Source: Betaproteobacteria bacterium (lineage in GTDB: Bacteria; Pseudomonadota; Gammaproteobacteria; Burkholderiales; Casimicrobiaceae). From it: a stretch of DNA of 64,000 nt. Location of the stretch: the NCBI GenBank assembly GCA_013298695.1, contig JAAFIS010000008.1, positions 123,225 through 187,224 on the forward strand. Direction: 5' to 3'. The position numbers and the translations under genes were made by a program. Positions 8,348-17,240 of this stretch are shown in pieces. Every line of letters begins with the position of its first letter. The first letter of the stretch is position 1. A model generated the notes under the pieces. It was not told where the DNA came from. It did not search any database and saw only the letters and a program-made list of their open reading frames with translations.

Positions 8348-9630
8348 AGTGAACTCGGCGCGAGCCACCCGAGCATCGCGCTCGCCCGCTCGCACCGTTC
8401 GCGCAAATCGTTTTCATCGCGCCCACCCAAATGAACGATGCCATAACGGTAGCTGCCGAGCCACTTGAAGTCGCGGGCGATTTGCGATGAATCTTTCGGA
8501 AACTCGAAGAGCAGGGCGTCAGGAAAAGCGCGATAAAAGTCGGCTCGTTGTTGTGCCGTGGGCATCGCGACGACCGCGCGTGGATCAAAAGATCGGTAGA
8601 CGAAACTGGCAGCAACGCCCGCGGTGGGTTCGGTGCGCGCAAGCGTTGCCGGATTGATGCTGTGCGCGAGCGCGAGCGCGTACTCGTGAAGATCAATGCC
8701 ATCGACGCGCCGGTAGAGATCAGAGAATTGCGAAGCCATGCGCGGATTGATCTCAATGATCTTTAAGTCTTTCGTCTGGGCGTCCCAAAAGAATTCAACG
8801 TTGAACAATCCGTAGCTATAACCGATTTCATCAAAAAAACGTTTGATCGCCCAATTAGCTTGGGCCAAGGCTTCTGGGGCTAGTGCGCTTGGATAGTTAA
8901 AGCTTTGGAACGCTTGGGTGCCCGCATACATCAGTGAATCTACGCAACCGATGACGTTGATCTCACCATTAAACACATAGCCGTCGAGATTAAATTGCAA
9001 CGCACTCACCGGGGCTTCCAGCATTAGCCTATGCGCTGTCGTCGCCTGAGGAATCCGCTTGCGTATTACGCGATCAAACGGCTCCACCAAGTGGCGGATG
9101 ACCCAAAGCTCCCACCAACCAAACCGCGTGTGTGCGTGCAGCTCGTCGCGGCTCGCCACGCTTCGCGCAAGCACTGAAAATGCAGCTTTCACTGGTTTAA
9201 CAAACGCTGGGTAGCTCACGTCATCAGGAACATCGTTGCCGTATTCGCAACGCAGTTCGGCAAAGTCAACGTTGACTTCAGGACACACGCGCTGCATCAC
9301 CTGACGAGCGTAGAGCTTGTGCTGACACGTGAGCACTGCATTTACAGGAGTGCCCGGCCAACCCATTTTTTCGGCGAGCAGTGCTGCGGCGAGCGCGCCG
9401 AATTGCTCGTGATTCGAGGTCACGGCGCGCCAGCCGCGGTGCTTGGCTTGTCGCGCGTAGCGATCAACGAAGCGCTCCATATCAAACCATGCGAGGTTGA
9501 CGTTGCTAGGAAACGTAAATAAGTCAAAGCCGCGTGAATCATGCGGCCAGCGCTCGGCCAGACGTGCGAATTCGCGCTGATCCCAGTCGTAGTTGAAGAG
9601 TACGAGCGTGCGCTCGCGCGATGTCGGCAT
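8344..9630 (-). CDS. ATP-grasp domain protein, substrate unknown
   Basis: 428 residues, no signal peptide. The middle carries ATP-grasp features: YPAFVKPVKAAFS (the ATP-binding lysine region), then GYSYGLFNVEFFWD and IIEINPRMASQFSDLY, which holds the metal-binding E..N. The N-terminal part (VLFNYDWDQREFARLA) looks like a pre-ATP-grasp Rossmann fold. Such enzymes join a carboxylate to an amine or thiol using ATP; which pair is used here cannot be read. It may form a transcription unit with the VTT protein upstream (start 10 bases after that gene's stop). Confidence 0.8.
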   Translation of the reverse strand: MPTSRERTLVLFNYDWDQREFARLAERWPHDSRGFDLFTFPSNVNLAWFDMERFVDRYARQAKHRGWRAVTSNHEQFGALAAALLAEKMGWPGTPVNAVLTCQHKLYARQVMQRVCPEVNVDFAELRCEYGNDVPDDVSYPAFVKPVKAAFSVLARSVASRDELHAHTRFGWWELWVIRHLVEPFDRVIRKRIPQATTAHRLMLEAPVSALQFNLDGYVFNGEINVIGCVDSLMYAGTQAFQSFNYPSALAPEALAQANWAIKRFFDEIGYSYGLFNVEFFWDAQTKDLKIIEINPRMASQFSDLYRRVDGIDLHEYALALAHSINPATLARTEPTAGVAASFVYRSFDPRAVVAMPTAQQRADFYRAFPDALLFEFPKDSSQIARDFKWLGSYRYGIVHLGGRDENDLRERCERASAMLGWLAPSSL

Positions 9631-9640
9631 AGCGTTTCGG

Positions 9641-10345
9641 TTAGTCAGCGCGAACGGCGATGTAGCGTTGCGTGATTCGTTTTAGTAAGAAGGGCGCGAG
9701 TGCGATGAGGATTAGTGAGGCGACGATGTTGGGTGTGAAGATGTGGGCCATCGATTGCACTTTCGCAATTTCGTTGCCTGCGTTCACGTAGACGGCAGTG
9801 CCTGGCAACATGCCAAGAAAACTCACCCAAAAGAATGGCCACACGCGCATGGTGGTGAGCCCGCACATCCAGTTCAACACGAAGTAGGGAATCACTGGCG
9901 CTACGCGCAACGAAAACAAGTAATACAACCCGCTTTGTTCAATCCCGCGATCAATGTCCAGCATTCGCGACGCATACTTTTTTTCGACGAAATCGCGAAA
10001 GAAATAACGTGTGAGCAGCATCGCAATCATCGCGCCGACTGCCGAGGCAAGCGTTGAAAGTAAAGTACCGCAGACGAAGCCGAAACTCGATCCTGCGATC
10101 AGCATGAGGGCCGCCGCGCCGGGCATCGAAATCACAGAAATCGCTGTGAACACACCAAAAAAAGCGAAGGCCACGAACCACGGTGATTGCTCGTAGGCCT
10201 GTGTAAACCATACCTGCGCTTCGCGCACGGCATCAAGCGTCAAAAATTTTCTTAAATCAGTGAACAAATACGCAGCGACCAACGCAACCAACCACAGCGC
10301 GATAAGCCAGCGCACTGTTTTTGAAGCGAAGACGGAATTGGGCAT
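9641..10345 (-). CDS. TVP38/TMEM64 (VTT-domain) membrane protein
   Basis: Integral membrane protein of the DedA/VTT superfamily, 234 residues from the ATG at 10345. The first segment is WLIALWLVALVAAYLF. Family features follow: FTAISVISMPGAAALMLIAGSSFGF, GTLLSTLASAVGAMIAMLLTRYFFRD and LRVAPVIPYFVLNWMCGLT. These proteins are linked to lipid scrambling or flipping; the role here is not shown. A longer frame starts at 10513, but the extra 56 residues look non-coding and overlap the end of soeA, so I chose the internal ATG. Confidence 0.85.
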   Translation of the reverse strand: MPNSVFASKTVRWLIALWLVALVAAYLFTDLRKFLTLDAVREAQVWFTQAYEQSPWFVAFAFFGVFTAISVISMPGAAALMLIAGSSFGFVCGTLLSTLASAVGAMIAMLLTRYFFRDFVEKKYASRMLDIDRGIEQSGLYYLFSLRVAPVIPYFVLNWMCGLTTMRVWPFFWVSFLGMLPGTAVYVNAGNEIAKVQSMAHIFTPNIVASLILIALAPFLLKRITQRYIAVRAD

Positions 10346-10493
10346 ATCTGATCGAGGGGCGCGTAGGCTGCGTGCTGGAAGGGAATCGTGGATTGGTCGT
10401 AGTTTAGACGCGATGCTTACACTTGAAACGACCGGAGAGCGTTGCTGGATGCAGACCCTCTGCCTACGAGTCGGGTGAAGGTTCTTGATCGGT

Positions 10494-13400
10494 TCACCAA
10501 CGCCTAAACTCAAGCTTGGGCCAAACGCCAGTTTCGATCGATTTGTAAATTCGCACTTTTAGGTCGTACCACGCCGCTTGCCCCGTAATTGGATCGCTGT
10601 TCGACAGCCGTTCGCCGGAATCCGCGCTTACGCTTTCCGAAATCAAATGATTGAGAAGAAATCCGACGGTTGCCTCTGAGGCGTCTCGCTCCAATCCCCA
10701 GGCTTCACTCATCTTGCCAATTGCGTTCCACGTCCACACTGTGTTCGCTTCAACACCTGCCATCGTTTTCATTTGGCAACGAATTTTCCCATTCGCTGAT
10801 TCGACCCAGATCCAATCAAAGTCGTGCAAGCCAAGCGTCGCCGCAGTTTGCGTGTTCACATACAAATAGTTTTGCGAGATGATCTGACGCAGCCAGGCGT
10901 TTTGCGAATCCCAAGAGTGGTACATCATCATCGGGCGCTGCGTGATGGCGTGGAGAGGGAAGTCGGTGGCTACTGTAGCGCTGCCTGCTGTGCCAGCTGC
11001 TCCTCCCCCTTCAAGGGGGAGGCTGGGAGGGGGATGGGTTTTTCGTGGCGACGCTTCCGCGGAACCCCATCCCCACCCCCGCCCTCCCCTTGAAGGGGAG
11101 GGGTCACGAAGCGCCACTTCGTTTAAATGGGAGCATGTAGTCTCATACCAGATCGGCAGCGGATCAAAGTACATCGACAGTCGCTGCTTATCAACTTCTC
11201 GCGTCGGCTTCGCACCTGCGTACGTGCCTTGACCCGCGAGACGAAATTTTTGCAGCGGCTCACTGTAGAGCTGCGCGATGATTGGCTCTGCTTTTGGAAT
11301 GAAACCCGCATCTGCTGCGGCGTTCAAGTAATCGCGGTTCACCGCGCGCATCCAGCGCTGATTTTCGGGCCAATGATGCGCGAAAAAGCTTTGTGCCTCG
11401 ATGTAGGCTTTCCATTGATTCGGATTGGGTTCACCGCGCAGTGACGTCTCACCGTCTTTCCCGCGAAAACCGCTCAAGAACCCAATGCCTGGCGCACGCT
11501 CATAGTTCACGATGAAATCGGTGTAACCCGCGAATTTTTTCTCGCCGTTGTCTTTGATGAACGCAGGAAATTTGAGCCGCGTGGCGAGATCAACGAGCAC
11601 GTCTTGCCACGGGCGCACATCGCGATCCAGCGGCAAAATTGGATGACGAATCGCGTCGGCCATCGCATCGGGTTCGCTGATTGGACGGTCGAGCACGCTG
11701 ATCGCGTCGTAGCGTTCGAGATACGTCGTGTCAGGTAACACGAGATCGGCGAAGCGAACGGTTTCTGAATCGAAGGCATCAGCGACGACTAAGAAGGGAA
11801 TTTTGTATTCGCCATCTGCGGATTTCGCGCGCAACATGTCCTGCGTTTGCGCTGTATTCATGGCGCTGTTCCACGCCATGTTCGCCATGAACAAAATCAA
11901 CGTATCGATTTTGTAGGGATCAGCATCGACTGCGTTTTTAATGACCGCATGCATCATCCCGTGCGATGCGAGCGGCGCTTCCCACGAATAGGCTTTGTCG
12001 ATGCGTAGCGGGTTGCCGTGTTCATCAATGGCAAGTTCTTCCGGGCGCGTCGGAAAGCCGAGTGGTGTTTTCGAGAGCGCGGTATTCGGCGCGTTAACTA
12101 AACCCGGATCATTTTCTGGTAGCTGCGCAGGCGGAATTGGGCGTGGAAAAGGCGCTTTGCTTCTGAAGTTGCCTGGCCCATCGAGCGCACCAAGCAGCAT
12201 CTGAATGAGGTGCAATGAACGACAAGTTTGAAAACCGTTCGCATGCGCACTGATGCCGCGCATTGCGTAAAACGCGACTGGGCGACCGACGACTTTGTCA
12301 TGTTGATTGCCGTAAATATCTGTCCACTCACACGGCAGTTCGATGGTTTCTTTGAATGCGACGTGCGCGATTTCGGCAGCGATGCGACGGATTTGCTCGG
12401 CGGGCACGCCGCAACGCTCAGCGACGGATTCGGGGGCGTATTCGGCGGTGGTGTAGCGGTTTAGGATGAGGGAGAAGACGGTGCGTAAACCCCCTCCCCC
12501 TGGGGGGGAGGGCAGGGGAGAGGGAGTATGCGTTCTAGTCAAGGTGAGTGGGGCGCCATCACCCTCTCCCGCCCTATCGGGCACCCTCTCCCCAGGAGGG
12601 AGGAAATACTCCAGCGCAGGCGCGACACCTTTTTCCATTCGCTTCACCGACCGTGTGTTCTGATCCCACACCAGCGGCTTGCCTTCGTCATCGCGATAAA
12701 CCAATCCGTCCTGCGATGTTCCCGGCGCATCAATTACGAGCCACGGTGCGTTGGTGTAGCGCGCTAAATATTCGTGATCAATCCAATCGTTGTGGAGCAA
12801 TTCATGCACGATCGCCAGCGCGAAGAGCCCATCGGTGCCCGGACGAATCGGCACCCATTCATCAGCGATTGCGCTGTAGCCCGTGCGCACTGGATTCACC
12901 GAAACAAATTTTGCACCGCGAGTTTTTAGTTTGTCGAGACCGATCTTGATTGGGTTACTCGAATGATCTTCAGCCACGCCCCACAGCAAGAAATACTTCG
13001 CGCGATCCCAATCGGGTGCGCCGAATTCCCAGAACGAGTAGCCAATGGAATACAGGCCGGCGGCGGCCATATTCACTGAGCAGAAACCGCCGTGTGCCGC
13101 CCAATTCGGTGTACCAAATTGTTGCGCCCACAAACCGGTTAGCGCTTGCATTTGATCGCGCCCCGTAAAAAATGCGAGCTGCTTCGGATCGGTCGCGCGG
13201 ATATGCGCAAGACGCTTCGTTAAAAGATCGAGCGCATCGTCCCACGAGATCGGATCGAAAATACCTTCGCCGCGCTCGCTGCCTGGTCTGCGAATCATCG
13301 GATGTTGCAGCTTCGCTTTCGAATACTGCTTCATGATGCCCGCACTGCCTTTTGCGCAAAGCACGCCTTGATTCACGAGATGATTTTTATTGCCTTCAAT

Positions 13401-13586
13401 GAAGCGAACATGCGTCTTGTTCGGCTGGCCCAGCTCACGAGGTTTCTCCTCGGTGGTTACCTTAATTCCGCAGCGACAGGCACACATGTAGCACGTCGTG
13501 AAATGCGTTTTTTGTTTTGAGCGATCCTCAAATTGAATCGGACGTTCGTTAGCGGGAGTCAGCGGTGTGGGCATTGATCGCGTCAT
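10494..13586 (-). CDS. soeA: Molybdopterin oxidoreductase, probable sulfite dehydrogenase subunit A
   Basis: Catalytic subunit of a molybdenum bis-MGD enzyme, proposed to oxidise sulfite to sulfate and pass electrons through SoeB/SoeC to quinone. The N-terminal 4Fe-4S motif is C32-x2-C35-x3-C39...C77 (TCYMCACRCG, GVLCAKG). SoeA-like stretches follow: GIMKQYSKAKL, FFTGRDQMQALTGL, GGFCSVNMAAAGLYSIG and INPVRTGYSAIADEW-like sequence. No Tat signal, as expected for the cytoplasmic Soe type. About 75 residues come from two in-frame repeats (about 327-365 and 827-862). The start is uncertain: ATGs at 13586 and 13574 both fit, and an upstream ATG at 13652 seems too long. Formate dehydrogenase-like or polysulfide reductase roles are less likely alternatives. 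Confidence 0.8.
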   Translation of the reverse strand: MTRSMPTPLTPANERPIQFEDRSKQKTHFTTCYMCACRCGIKVTTEEKPRELGQPNKTHVRFIEGNKNHLVNQGVLCAKGSAGIMKQYSKAKLQHPMIRRPGSERGEGIFDPISWDDALDLLTKRLAHIRATDPKQLAFFTGRDQMQALTGLWAQQFGTPNWAAHGGFCSVNMAAAGLYSIGYSFWEFGAPDWDRAKYFLLWGVAEDHSSNPIKIGLDKLKTRGAKFVSVNPVRTGYSAIADEWVPIRPGTDGLFALAIVHELLHNDWIDHEYLARYTNAPWLVIDAPGTSQDGLVYRDDEGKPLVWDQNTRSVKRMEKGVAPALEYFLPPGERVPDRAGEGDGAPLTLTRTHTPSPLPSPPGGGGLRTVFSLILNRYTTAEYAPESVAERCGVPAEQIRRIAAEIAHVAFKETIELPCEWTDIYGNQHDKVVGRPVAFYAMRGISAHANGFQTCRSLHLIQMLLGALDGPGNFRSKAPFPRPIPPAQLPENDPGLVNAPNTALSKTPLGFPTRPEELAIDEHGNPLRIDKAYSWEAPLASHGMMHAVIKNAVDADPYKIDTLILFMANMAWNSAMNTAQTQDMLRAKSADGEYKIPFLVVADAFDSETVRFADLVLPDTTYLERYDAISVLDRPISEPDAMADAIRHPILPLDRDVRPWQDVLVDLATRLKFPAFIKDNGEKKFAGYTDFIVNYERAPGIGFLSGFRGKDGETSLRGEPNPNQWKAYIEAQSFFAHHWPENQRWMRAVNRDYLNAAADAGFIPKAEPIIAQLYSEPLQKFRLAGQGTYAGAKPTREVDKQRLSMYFDPLPIWYETTCSHLNEVALRDPSPSRGGRGWGWGSAEASPRKTHPPPSLPLEGGGAAGTAGSATVATDFPLHAITQRPMMMYHSWDSQNAWLRQIISQNYLYVNTQTAATLGLHDFDWIWVESANGKIRCQMKTMAGVEANTVWTWNAIGKMSEAWGLERDASEATVGFLLNHLISESVSADSGERLSNSDPITGQAAWYDLKVRIYKSIETGVWPKLEFRRW
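10999..11104. repeat. Inverted pair of REP-like elements inside soeA, translated in frame
   Basis: Two copies of a CTCCCCCTTCAAGGGGGAG-type palindrome, each followed or preceded by GGGATGGGG-type sequence, lie head to head and frame about 30 bases. On the coding strand they give RDPSPSRGGRGWGWGS and THPPPSLPLEGGGAAG. The protein frame is kept through the whole element. The palindrome type is the same as in soeB (6398-6442). Confidence 0.85.
12490..12606. repeat. Second REP-like inverted pair inside soeA, translated in frame
   Basis: CCCCCTCCCCCTGGGGGGGAG with GGCAGGGGAGAGGGAG faces CACCCTCTCCCGCCC and CCCTCTCCCCAGGAGGG. On the coding strand this reads PPGERVPDRAGEGDGAP and THTPSPLPSPPGGGGLR. 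It is a different sequence class (CCCTCTCCC type) from the element at 10999-11104, so soeA was hit twice by different repeat families, both times without loss of frame. Confidence 0.85.
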
Positions 13587-13817
13587 GAGTTGCAAGATTG
13601 CGCTCGCGTGTGCTTGCAGAGCGCTACGCGGAGATTGTCCGCGAACACGCAATTGTTTGCGATTTTTCTAGATTCGTCTAAGCCAGATATCGAATGGAGA
13701 ACCGCTCGTGAAATCAACGCGAAGGGCGCAGTTATATATAGCTTGAAACACGCAACGCCTAATGCACTGGGCGATACAGAAAATTAGCGAATTTCTCGAT
13801 ATTGCTATAAATAATGA

Positions 13818-13843
13818 ATAACGCCCAGTAAGGTGGGCGTTAT
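13818..13843. terminator. 10-bp hairpin 3' of the SIMPL gene
   Basis: ATAACGCCCA-gtaagg-TGGGCGTTAT is a perfect 10-bp stem with a 6-base loop, 11 bases after the stop of the minus-strand SIMPL gene. It lacks a run of T on the minus strand, so termination is inferred from position and stem strength only. Confidence 0.5.
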
Positions 13844-13853
13844 CGCACTGGTG

Positions 13854-14570
13854 CTATTTCATCATCAGCACAGATCCGCTGACGGCTAGCGTGAGCACCG
13901 TTTTTCCACCTTCGATCGACATAGGTTCAGCCGATGAAGCCTCAGCAACCGCCGCGCGAGCCATTGCAAATTTAGGCTGCGGCCGAACATCGCCACCAAT
14001 CGATCCAAGATTTACTTCACGCAATCCGTAGTTCGAAAAACCAAACGCTTTTGCCGCTGCCGTTGCTTTCGTTTTGAACGCATTCACCGCGCTATCGATG
14101 AGTGCCGCTTCTTCGCGCTCACGCTGCGCGCGTGACATCTCAAAACCGGTGTTCGCGATCATCAATTTCTGTTGCGCGAGTTTTCCCGCAAGCGTGCCGA
14201 GCACCGCGAAATCTTTACTCTTGATGATGAGCTCCGCGCGTACGGTCCAGCCGTCGCGCGCACCCTTATTGTTCCAGCGCTGCTGCGTATTAAAGCCGCC
14301 GGTGCGTGCGTCAACGTCTTTCGTTGCTTTTGCTTGAGCAAGCCCCGCGTTGATCGCGAGCTGCACTTCGCGTGTAATCGCCGCTGGATCGGCTCCAGAA
14401 GCTTCAGCGGCAAGCGTTACGTAGGCGGTGTCGGGGACTACCTCCGTTGCTGCCGACGCGTCGAGCGAAAGGATGTCTTTGGGTTGAGCGTTGGGCGTCG
14501 GCATGACCGATTGAGCGCAAACTGCTGCAGAAAATAGAACCGAAGAAAGTAACGCGCTGAGTGTTTTCAT
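13854..14570 (-). CDS. SIMPL domain (DUF541) periplasmic protein
   Basis: 238 residues with a signal peptide (MKTLSALLSSVLFSAAVCAQ). The body has the SIMPL pattern: ILSLDASAATEVVPDTAYVTLAAEASG early, a central GFNTQQRWNNKGARDGWTVRAEL segment, and a C-terminal NLGSIGG... ending in an alternating hydrophobic strand. Family members are periplasmic or outer-membrane-linked; the best-studied ones act in oxidative-stress tolerance or channel-like assemblies, but no enzymatic role is established. It stands alone, with a strong hairpin just downstream. Confidence 0.85.
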   Translation of the reverse strand: MKTLSALLSSVLFSAAVCAQSVMPTPNAQPKDILSLDASAATEVVPDTAYVTLAAEASGADPAAITREVQLAINAGLAQAKATKDVDARTGGFNTQQRWNNKGARDGWTVRAELIIKSKDFAVLGTLAGKLAQQKLMIANTGFEMSRAQREREEAALIDSAVNAFKTKATAAAKAFGFSNYGLREVNLGSIGGDVRPQPKFAMARAAVAEASSAEPMSIEGGKTVLTLAVSGSVLMMK

Positions 14571-14696
14571 TGAAGATCCCGATTGGATTGATAAGAGATG
14601 ATCTATGAAACGAACGGTCAGCGCAAACGGGGTTAATCGTGTGCATGATCGCGCGCGATCCGAGACATCGCGTGCTTTCGATTTTCTTCGCCTACG

Positions 14697-15413
14697 CTAC
14701 AACTTACTAAGCTCAATCACAGAATAGCCGTCAGTTTCTGGCCGAAACACAAAACTGTTGTAGCAGGTGCCGATTGGGGCCGGGCCGCCGCAGCTTATCT
14801 TCCAGTTCGAAGATTCGATGATTTTTGCAAAGGCGTGATTGAGGTCTTTTCTCACGCGCACGGTGCAGACGCGATAACCGTTAATGGATACACCTGCGTT
14901 CGCTTCGCCGCACTGCAAAAGTTCTTTGAACCCCCAAAACAGTTTCACGCCGCCTGCGCCGGGCGCTGTTTTGACGTACATCGTCAAGTTCACGAGCGCC
15001 TGCCCGCCTTTGAATACCTTTACGACTTCTGCGCCGTTTTGAAGCAAAACGAAGTTAGACGATTTTGTGCAAGTTTTGTTCGATGGCGACTTGGGGCAGG
15101 CGCTGTCGACGAGCTCTCCGGTCGTCTCGAGCGTAACGATCTTCCCGCTGTCTAACAGGAAATTGCACACCGCCGTTTCTTCAGATGGGCTAACGGGGTT
15201 TACTCCAGGAAAGACGCCCTTCTGTGCGCTTGCCCAGACGCACTTACCGATGATTTTTCCGTCTTGCTTTACGGTAATCCCGGAGTTGCTCACGGGCGCG
15301 TTCTGGTGGGCAAGAAACACGGTGAACGTCGCCTTTGTGGCGTTCGCAAGTGGCGTGGTGATTGTTAAAAAGATCGCGGTCGCGGTTGCGACGCAAAACG
15401 CAGAAAACTTCAT
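14697..15413 (-). CDS. Secreted hypothetical protein with cysteine pairs
   Basis: I do not recognise a family. The 238 residues start with a clear signal peptide (MKFSAFCVATATAIFLTITT, then PLANA|TKATF). The mature part has eight cysteines besides the one in the signal peptide, suggesting disulfides in the periplasm or outside the cell. The fold looks beta-rich (FTVFLAHQNAPVSNSGITV, VVKVFKGGQALVNLTMYV). It is monocistronic. The spacer upstream contains the dyad TACGTT-aata-AACGTA (15464-15479), a possible operator. Confidence 0.7.
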   Translation of the reverse strand: MKFSAFCVATATAIFLTITTPLANATKATFTVFLAHQNAPVSNSGITVKQDGKIIGKCVWASAQKGVFPGVNPVSPSEETAVCNFLLDSGKIVTLETTGELVDSACPKSPSNKTCTKSSNFVLLQNGAEVVKVFKGGQALVNLTMYVKTAPGAGGVKLFWGFKELLQCGEANAGVSINGYRVCTVRVRKDLNHAFAKIIESSNWKISCGGPAPIGTCYNSFVFRPETDGYSVIELSKL

Positions 15414-15749
15414 GGAACCTCCGGGGTGTTTGGGATTATTGACGGGGATAGTGCAAGGAAAAGTACGTTAATAAACGTAATCGGCTCCTGAGTCGCGACA
15501 TTTCCAGTTGCGGTTCACCCTTAGGATTTAAAAAAAGCAACACGTTCATACGCCGTGGCTAAACGAATTTGTGCCCTCGGCTCAGAGCGGCGTCGACAGC
15601 GTTCGCCTGTTTGCCTCCGCCGCTGCGCTATGATTTTTCCGGACGGATTGGCTCGACAGTGCAGCTTTTGCACTGCGGTAGCAAATCACTCGCTGCATGG
15701 CAATTCGCTATGGGTTTGTAGCGGATGCGAACACATCAATGAGGAAAAA
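15414..15749. other. Divergent intergenic region, with an in-frame cysteine-pair extension before the dioxygenase gene
   Basis: These 336 bases separate two divergent genes. The dyad TACGTT-aata-AACGTA is at 15464-15479. From about 15630 a frame continuous with the downstream gene encodes QCSFCTAVANHSLHGNSLW and then VCSGCEHIN, i.e. C-x2-C, 15 residues, C-x2-C. This resembles a small zinc ribbon, but a strong GAGGA lies right before the internal ATG at 15750, so I leave it outside the gene. Confidence 0.4.
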
Positions 15750-16430
15750 ATGATCGACGCTGCACAGCTCCACCAGGACGGTTTCGCCCTGTTGCGTGGC
15801 GCGATTCCAGGTGAATGGCTCGATGAACTTCGCATCGCGTTTGATCGCAATATCAAACCGTCAAACGAATGGCCGGTGCCGCGCGGCTTCGGTTGGCAAT
15901 ATTCGCTGGTTGATCTCGAACCAACCGTTCAATCGGTGTGCCGCTTGCCGAACGTGCTCGCTGCGGTGGGCGAACTGATTGGCGAGCGCTATTTTCTGTC
16001 TCAAGTTGAAGGGCGCGAGCCGCTCGGTGGCAGCGGACAACAAGGGCTTCACCGAGATTTTTCAGCAAAGCGCCCGGGAGATACGGTGCACGCCTTGGCA
16101 TTTTTTGATGACTACGGTGCTGACAACGGCGCTACGCGGTTAGTGGCCGGCAGCCATCACTCCGCGCATGACGGATCCGCCTTTGACCTGTGCGACGAGT
16201 CGCGCGCACTGCAAATCTCGGGGCGCGCGGGTGACATTTTGGTGTTTGACGCTGACTTAGTGCACGCGGGAACGCTAAATCCCAGTGGCGCACGGCGTCG
16301 ATCACTCTTGATTTGTTATTTCGCTGAATCGCTCTACGAAACGCACCTAAAAACGGCCGCGCTGCGCAACATACGAATGAACACCGCCGAGCGGTTTGAC
16401 CCGCCGAGCAGCGAGGTCGTTGTTGGTTGA
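15750..16430 (+). CDS. Phytanoyl-CoA dioxygenase-like Fe(II)/2-oxoglutarate oxygenase
   Basis: A 226-residue non-haem iron oxygenase of the PhyH family. The facial triad is visible as H101 and D103 (GLHRDFS) and H172 (LVHAGT), with R182 (GARRRS) a likely 2-oxoglutarate ligand. The opening DGFALLRGAIP is typical of the family. It uses O2 and 2-oxoglutarate to hydroxylate a small molecule; the substrate is unknown. The ATG at 15750 was chosen because GAGGA lies six bases upstream. An in-frame extension with a zinc-ribbon-like cysteine pattern exists (see the spacer entry). Confidence 0.8.
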   Translation: MIDAAQLHQDGFALLRGAIPGEWLDELRIAFDRNIKPSNEWPVPRGFGWQYSLVDLEPTVQSVCRLPNVLAAVGELIGERYFLSQVEGREPLGGSGQQGLHRDFSAKRPGDTVHALAFFDDYGADNGATRLVAGSHHSAHDGSAFDLCDESRALQISGRAGDILVFDADLVHAGTLNPSGARRRSLLICYFAESLYETHLKTAALRNIRMNTAERFDPPSSEVVVG

Positions 16431-16701
16431 GTTTGCGCTGCTGCGCGCTACTTAGTCTGCCAACAGGTTCACACACACCGCCTCAGCGTCGCTAGCACCG
16501 CTTCTGGAAGACTGGCTTTACGTTTCGACGCTTGCCCAGACCCATGAAGAAACGCCGCTCACGATGTGGATCTGACTTTAGTCTGTTGCATGCTCGAGCG
16601 CGTCGCAATACCAATGTCCTGACTTACGACGGTGCGATTGCCTGATCGCCGCAAAAACTCGCACAACAATGGCCCGAAACCGGTGTCCCTAAAATCGCCT
16701 C

Positions 16702-17148
16702 ATGCTTCCAGCGCTTTCAAAATTCGACTGCGTGATTCTGCGCGGCCTACCGGGCAGCGGCAAAAGTACGTTCGCGAAGAAACTGGCGAAAGAATTCAAT
16801 TTTGTCCATCTTGAAGCGGATGATCATTTGCACGTGAACGGTGTGTACAGATTCGATCCCGCGCGGGTTTCTGATGCCCACGCACTCGTAACTCGGGAAA
16901 CGGTTGCGCACCTTGCTGCAAATCGCAATGTTGTCGTGGCTCACACGAATGTTCGACTTTGGGAAATGGCTTCAGTAGTTGGTGCTGCGTCTTTGTTACA
17001 GAAAACTTATTGCTTTGTCGAACTTATTGGGCGATGGGATAATATCCACGACGTATCGGAAGACGTTGTTTCCAGCATGAGCGCCCGCTGGGAAAGGCTT
17101 CCAGAGTCTTGTGCTGGGATTAGCTTTTCCCATCATCCCGCAGCTTGA
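16702..17148 (+). CDS. Small P-loop ATP-binding protein (N4BP2L1-like kinase fold)
   Basis: 148 residues, cytoplasmic. The Walker A loop is GLPGSGKST at residues 15-23. EADDHLHVNGVYRFDPARVSDAH follows, the pattern of small AAA/zeta-like kinases related to the NEDD4-binding protein 2 family. NVVVAHTNVRLWEMASVV gives the second strand and contact residues. It may phosphorylate a nucleotide, nucleic-acid end or small molecule; this cannot be settled. No antitoxin-like partner is next to it, so I do not call it a toxin. Confidence 0.65.
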   Translation: MLPALSKFDCVILRGLPGSGKSTFAKKLAKEFNFVHLEADDHLHVNGVYRFDPARVSDAHALVTRETVAHLAANRNVVVAHTNVRLWEMASVVGAASLLQKTYCFVELIGRWDNIHDVSEDVVSSMSARWERLPESCAGISFSHHPAA

Positions 17149-17240
17149 AACCGGATTTGACGCCCCCAAATCCCCGGCTAACTTCATGGTTTTGATGACC
17201 TACGCGTATGGCGCGGGGCGTCGTGTTGGTACAGCAAAGT

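Noticed and set aside
9641..10513. Longer start for the VTT gene at 10513
   Set aside because: The extra 56 residues have no family match and overlap the end of soeA; the ATG at 10345 gives the normal N-terminal membrane segment.
10999..12606. Treating soeA as a broken gene because of inserted repeats
   Set aside because: The frame is intact through both elements, and all conserved blocks on either side are present and in order.
16702..17148. Zeta-toxin interpretation of the small P-loop kinase
   Set aside because: No antitoxin gene next to it, and the residues after the P-loop fit the N4BP2L1-like group better.
17208..17240. Upstream ATG for dnaJ at 17208
   Set aside because: The added residues [11 protein letters not shown] do not occur in Dna[12 protein letters not shown] is the standard start.
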